A stretch of DNA of 23,434 nt from an uncultured Bacteroidales bacterium (GTDB lineage Bacteria; Bacteroidota; Bacteroidia; Bacteroidales; Paludibacteraceae). The notes below the pieces were generated by a model that saw only the letters and a program-made list of their open reading frames with translations, did not search any database and was not told the origin of the DNA. The stretch is from positions 1 through 23,434 of the forward strand of contig CALDPN010000187.1 of the NCBI GenBank assembly GCA_937911235.1, written 5' to 3'. Shown one piece after another: positions 21,761 through 23,434 of the stretch. The translations under genes and the position numbers were made by a program. The first letter of the stretch is position 1; every line of letters starts with the position of its first letter.

Positions 21761-23161
21761 ATGTCAACAATCACAGCAGTACTTTTGCAACAAGATGATG
21801 CGTTGCAACAAACATTTATAAATGCAGGTGCAGACAAATGTGTAGTGTTGGGCAAAAACGCAGGTGATGCGTCGCTACTACCACTTCTACAAGGTTTAGA
21901 TACAGATTATGCAATGCTTTACCTTAAGGTTTCACCATTGCAACTTTCTGCTCAGTCGTTAAAACGTTTTGTATCTGTGGCAGATGATACTAGTGCTTCA
22001 CTTGTTTATTCAAATTACTATCAAGTAATGAATGGCGAGTGTAGTGTGGTGCCAACCATTGAGTATCAGCTAGGTAGTGTGCGTGACGATTTCAATTTTG
22101 GTTCGCTTGTGCTTGTAAGGGTAGAAGATGTAAAGGCTGTGAGCATAGACACATACGAGTTTGCTACTTGGTATGCTATTCGTTTGGCACTGTCAAATAT
22201 GGCAGATTTTTGTCATATAGACGAGGTGCTTTACACCGAAATGGAAGAGGATACACGCAAGAGTGGCGAAAAACAATTTGACTATGTAAACCCTCGCAAT
22301 CGTGCAGTACAAATTGAAATGGAGAAGGCATTTACAGCATATCTTAAAGAAACAGGGGCATATCTTGAGCCTAAATTTAAAGATGTAAACTTTTCTGGAT
22401 ATGAGTTTGCAATAGAGGCTTCTGTAATTATCCCTGTGCGCAACCGCGTGAAAACTGTTGCCGATGCAGTGCGTTCTGCTTTAGCACAAAAAACATCTTT
22501 CCCATTCAATGTAATTGTTATCGACAATCATTCTACAGATGGCACAACTGAATTGTTGAGAGAGATTGCAGCCGAAGATTCACGCCTTGTGCATATAGTG
22601 CCAGAGTCTACACAGCTTGGCATTGGTGGTTGCTGGATGGAGGGTGTAAACAACCCTGCTTGTGGTAAATTTGCAGTGCAACTAGATAGCGACGACCTTT
22701 ATGATGGCGAAAATGTGCTTCAGCAAGTGGTAGATGAGTTTTATGCACAAAACTGCGCTATGCTTATTGGTTCTTATACCATGACAAACTTCAACCTAGA
22801 GGTGCTTCCTCCTGGACTAATTGACCACGCGGAATGGACTCCAGACAATGGACGCAACAATGCGCTTCGCATAAATGGTTTGGGTGCTCCACGTGCATTT
22901 TTCACTCCGCTGCTTCGTGAGTATGGCGTGCCAAACGTTAGTTATGGAGAAGATTATGCTTTAGGACTTCGTTTCTCACGCGAATACCAAATTGGTCGCA
23001 TATACAACTCGCTTTACCTTTGTCGCCGCTGGGAAGGCAACTCCGATGCTGCCCTTGCCATCGACAAAGTAAATGCCAACAATTTCTACAAAGACAAACT
23101 TCGCACCATCGAGATTGCGGCGAGAATGCAATTGACAAGTGCCGATGAATGTTGTGAATAA
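21761..23161 (+). CDS. Family 2 glycosyltransferase with an extra N-terminal domain
   Basis: The 466-residue cytoplasmic protein has a typical GT-A domain from about 219: ASVIIPVRNR, VIVIDNHSTDGT (251-262), then the nucleotide-sugar/metal motif VQLDSDDLYDG (306-316) and GEDYALGLRFSREY further on as the likely acceptor-side acid. The first 210 residues (AVLLQQDDAL to YLEPKF) are not a standard GT2 part; they could be a degenerate GT-A fold, since LDTDYAMLYLK is placed like a DxD-region strand. By homology it transfers a sugar from an NDP-sugar to an envelope glycan or lipid. The nucleotidyltransferase at 11299 is not adjacent. It lies 12 bp after ndh and is the last gene before a structured intergenic element. 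Acceptor and donor are unknown. Confidence 0.85.
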   Translation: MSTITAVLLQQDDALQQTFINAGADKCVVLGKNAGDASLLPLLQGLDTDYAMLYLKVSPLQLSAQSLKRFVSVADDTSASLVYSNYYQVMNGECSVVPTIEYQLGSVRDDFNFGSLVLVRVEDVKAVSIDTYEFATWYAIRLALSNMADFCHIDEVLYTEMEEDTRKSGEKQFDYVNPRNRAVQIEMEKAFTAYLKETGAYLEPKFKDVNFSGYEFAIEASVIIPVRNRVKTVADAVRSALAQKTSFPFNVIVIDNHSTDGTTELLREIAAEDSRLVHIVPESTQLGIGGCWMEGVNNPACGKFAVQLDSDDLYDGENVLQQVVDEFYAQNCAMLIGSYTMTNFNLEVLPPGLIDHAEWTPDNGRNNALRINGLGAPRAFFTPLLREYGVPNVSYGEDYALGLRFSREYQIGRIYNSLYLCRRWEGNSDAALAIDKVNANNFYKDKLRTIEIAARMQLTSADECCE

Positions 23162-23169
23162 TTGATAAT

Positions 23170-23300
23170 TTAATTGTTAGCTTTATTTCTTTAAGGTACG
23201 GTCGGCATACCGACCTATCCCTCCCACGACGTTCCGTCGCGGGTCCCTCCCGTTCACGAGACCACGGGCGGTCACGCCTCAGAAATAAACTAACAATTAA
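23170..23300. repeat. Long inverted-repeat element enclosing three GC-rich hairpins
   Basis: The arms at 23170-23190 and 23281-23300 are inverted copies over 20 bp with a single-base indel. Inside are three smaller hairpins: GGTCGG-CATA-CCGACC (23200-23215); CCCACGACG-TTC-CGTCGCGGG (23223-23243, one mismatch); and CCCGT/ACGGG (23249-23253 and 23264-23268). TCCCTCCC occurs twice (23218-23225 and 23244-23251), 26 bp apart, placed before the second and third hairpins. The interior is strongly GC-rich. It begins 9 bp after the GT2 stop. There is no T-tract typical of a simple terminator. The right arm ends 35 bp before the next start codon. Confidence 0.85.
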
Positions 23301-23335
23301 TCATAGACTAAACGTATAAACAACTAAACATTTAA

Positions 23336-23434
23336 ATGAAAAAAATAATATCAATAGTAATTTTAATTTTATTAGTTGCTGCGGGTGGGGCAGGTTATTA
23401 CTTTTATAAAGTGTTTTTAGGACCAAATATCAAT
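23336..23434 (+). CDS. N-terminus of a membrane-anchored protein, probably MltG-like endolytic transglycosylase (partial)
   Basis: An open frame from ATG at 23336 runs to the window edge (33 codons). It encodes a short basic start (MKKIIS), one hydrophobic helix (IVILILLVAAGGAGYYF) and then YKVFLGPNIN. This matches the N-terminal anchor and the 'Y-K-x-F-xPN' start seen in Bacteroidota MltG (YceG-like) proteins, which release nascent peptidoglycan glycan strands. Nothing of the catalytic domain is included, so the family call rests on the first 33 residues and context. It lies 35 bp after the structured element, with no TAnnTTTG motif recognised in that gap. Confidence 0.5.
   Translation, partial: MKKIISIVILILLVAAGGAGYYFYKVFLGPNIN

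Noticed and set aside
1..23434. tRNA, rRNA, insertion sequence or phage genes
   Set aside because: No cloverleaf, rRNA motif, transposase or integrase was recognised on reading both strands; a tRNA or covariance-model scan was not run.

Overview
The window is AT-rich, densely coded DNA that reads as a member of the Bacteroidales (Bacteroidota), probably an uncultured or host-associated lineage. The support is: promoters of the TAnnTTTG type, little Shine-Dalgarno signal, secreted CBM26 proteins with C-terminal tails like those of type IX secretion substrates, a LysM glucosaminidase, a DPP IV-like S9 protein, RibBA, and a 'xanthan lyase'-type amidase. No rRNA, tRNA, CRISPR array, transposase or phage gene was seen. 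The call is made from protein families, not from a marker gene.

Layout. 1-2386: a polysaccharide-deacetylase-like protein and MurB, both on +. 2434-4161: a secreted multi-domain carbohydrate-binding protein (+), closed by a terminator. 4237-7352: a minus-strand operon cdd - lptF/lptG-type permease - ribBA. 7463-11222: a plus-strand envelope operon of glucosaminidase/LysM, a Wzz-like protein and an S9 (DPP IV-like) protein that has lost its catalytic Ser and His. 11299-12201: a sugar nucleotidyltransferase. 12202-12472: convergent intergenic DNA full of inverted repeats. 12473-13246: a YycJ-type metallo-beta-lactamase-fold hydrolase (-). 13457-16681: a 1074-residue secreted repeat protein (+) with a good promoter and terminator. 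16791-17621: an N-acetylglucosamine-kinase-like ATPase (-). 17729-23161: an amidase_3-like protein, a type II NADH dehydrogenase and a family 2 glycosyltransferase, tightly packed on +. From 23336 an MltG-like gene runs off the end.

How the genes fit together. Most concern the cell envelope: peptidoglycan synthesis (MurB), cleavage (glucosaminidase, amidase, MltG-like) and amino-sugar salvage (kinase), LPS export (LptF/G), polysaccharide length control (Wzz-like), and sugar activation or transfer (nucleotidyltransferase, GT2, deacetylase). The two secreted proteins bind alpha-glucan by homology but carry no recognisable catalytic domain. Three divergent gene pairs share intergenic regions in which both strands carry a TAnnTTTG element.

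The least ordinary things are non-coding or degenerate: a 7-bp tandem repeat (GTTAGGA) that directly follows or runs through the stops of four genes and supplies a Shine-Dalgarno-like site at one overlap; two long inverted-repeat elements just after stop codons; a palindromic repeat inserted in frame in the amidase; and the pseudo-protease.
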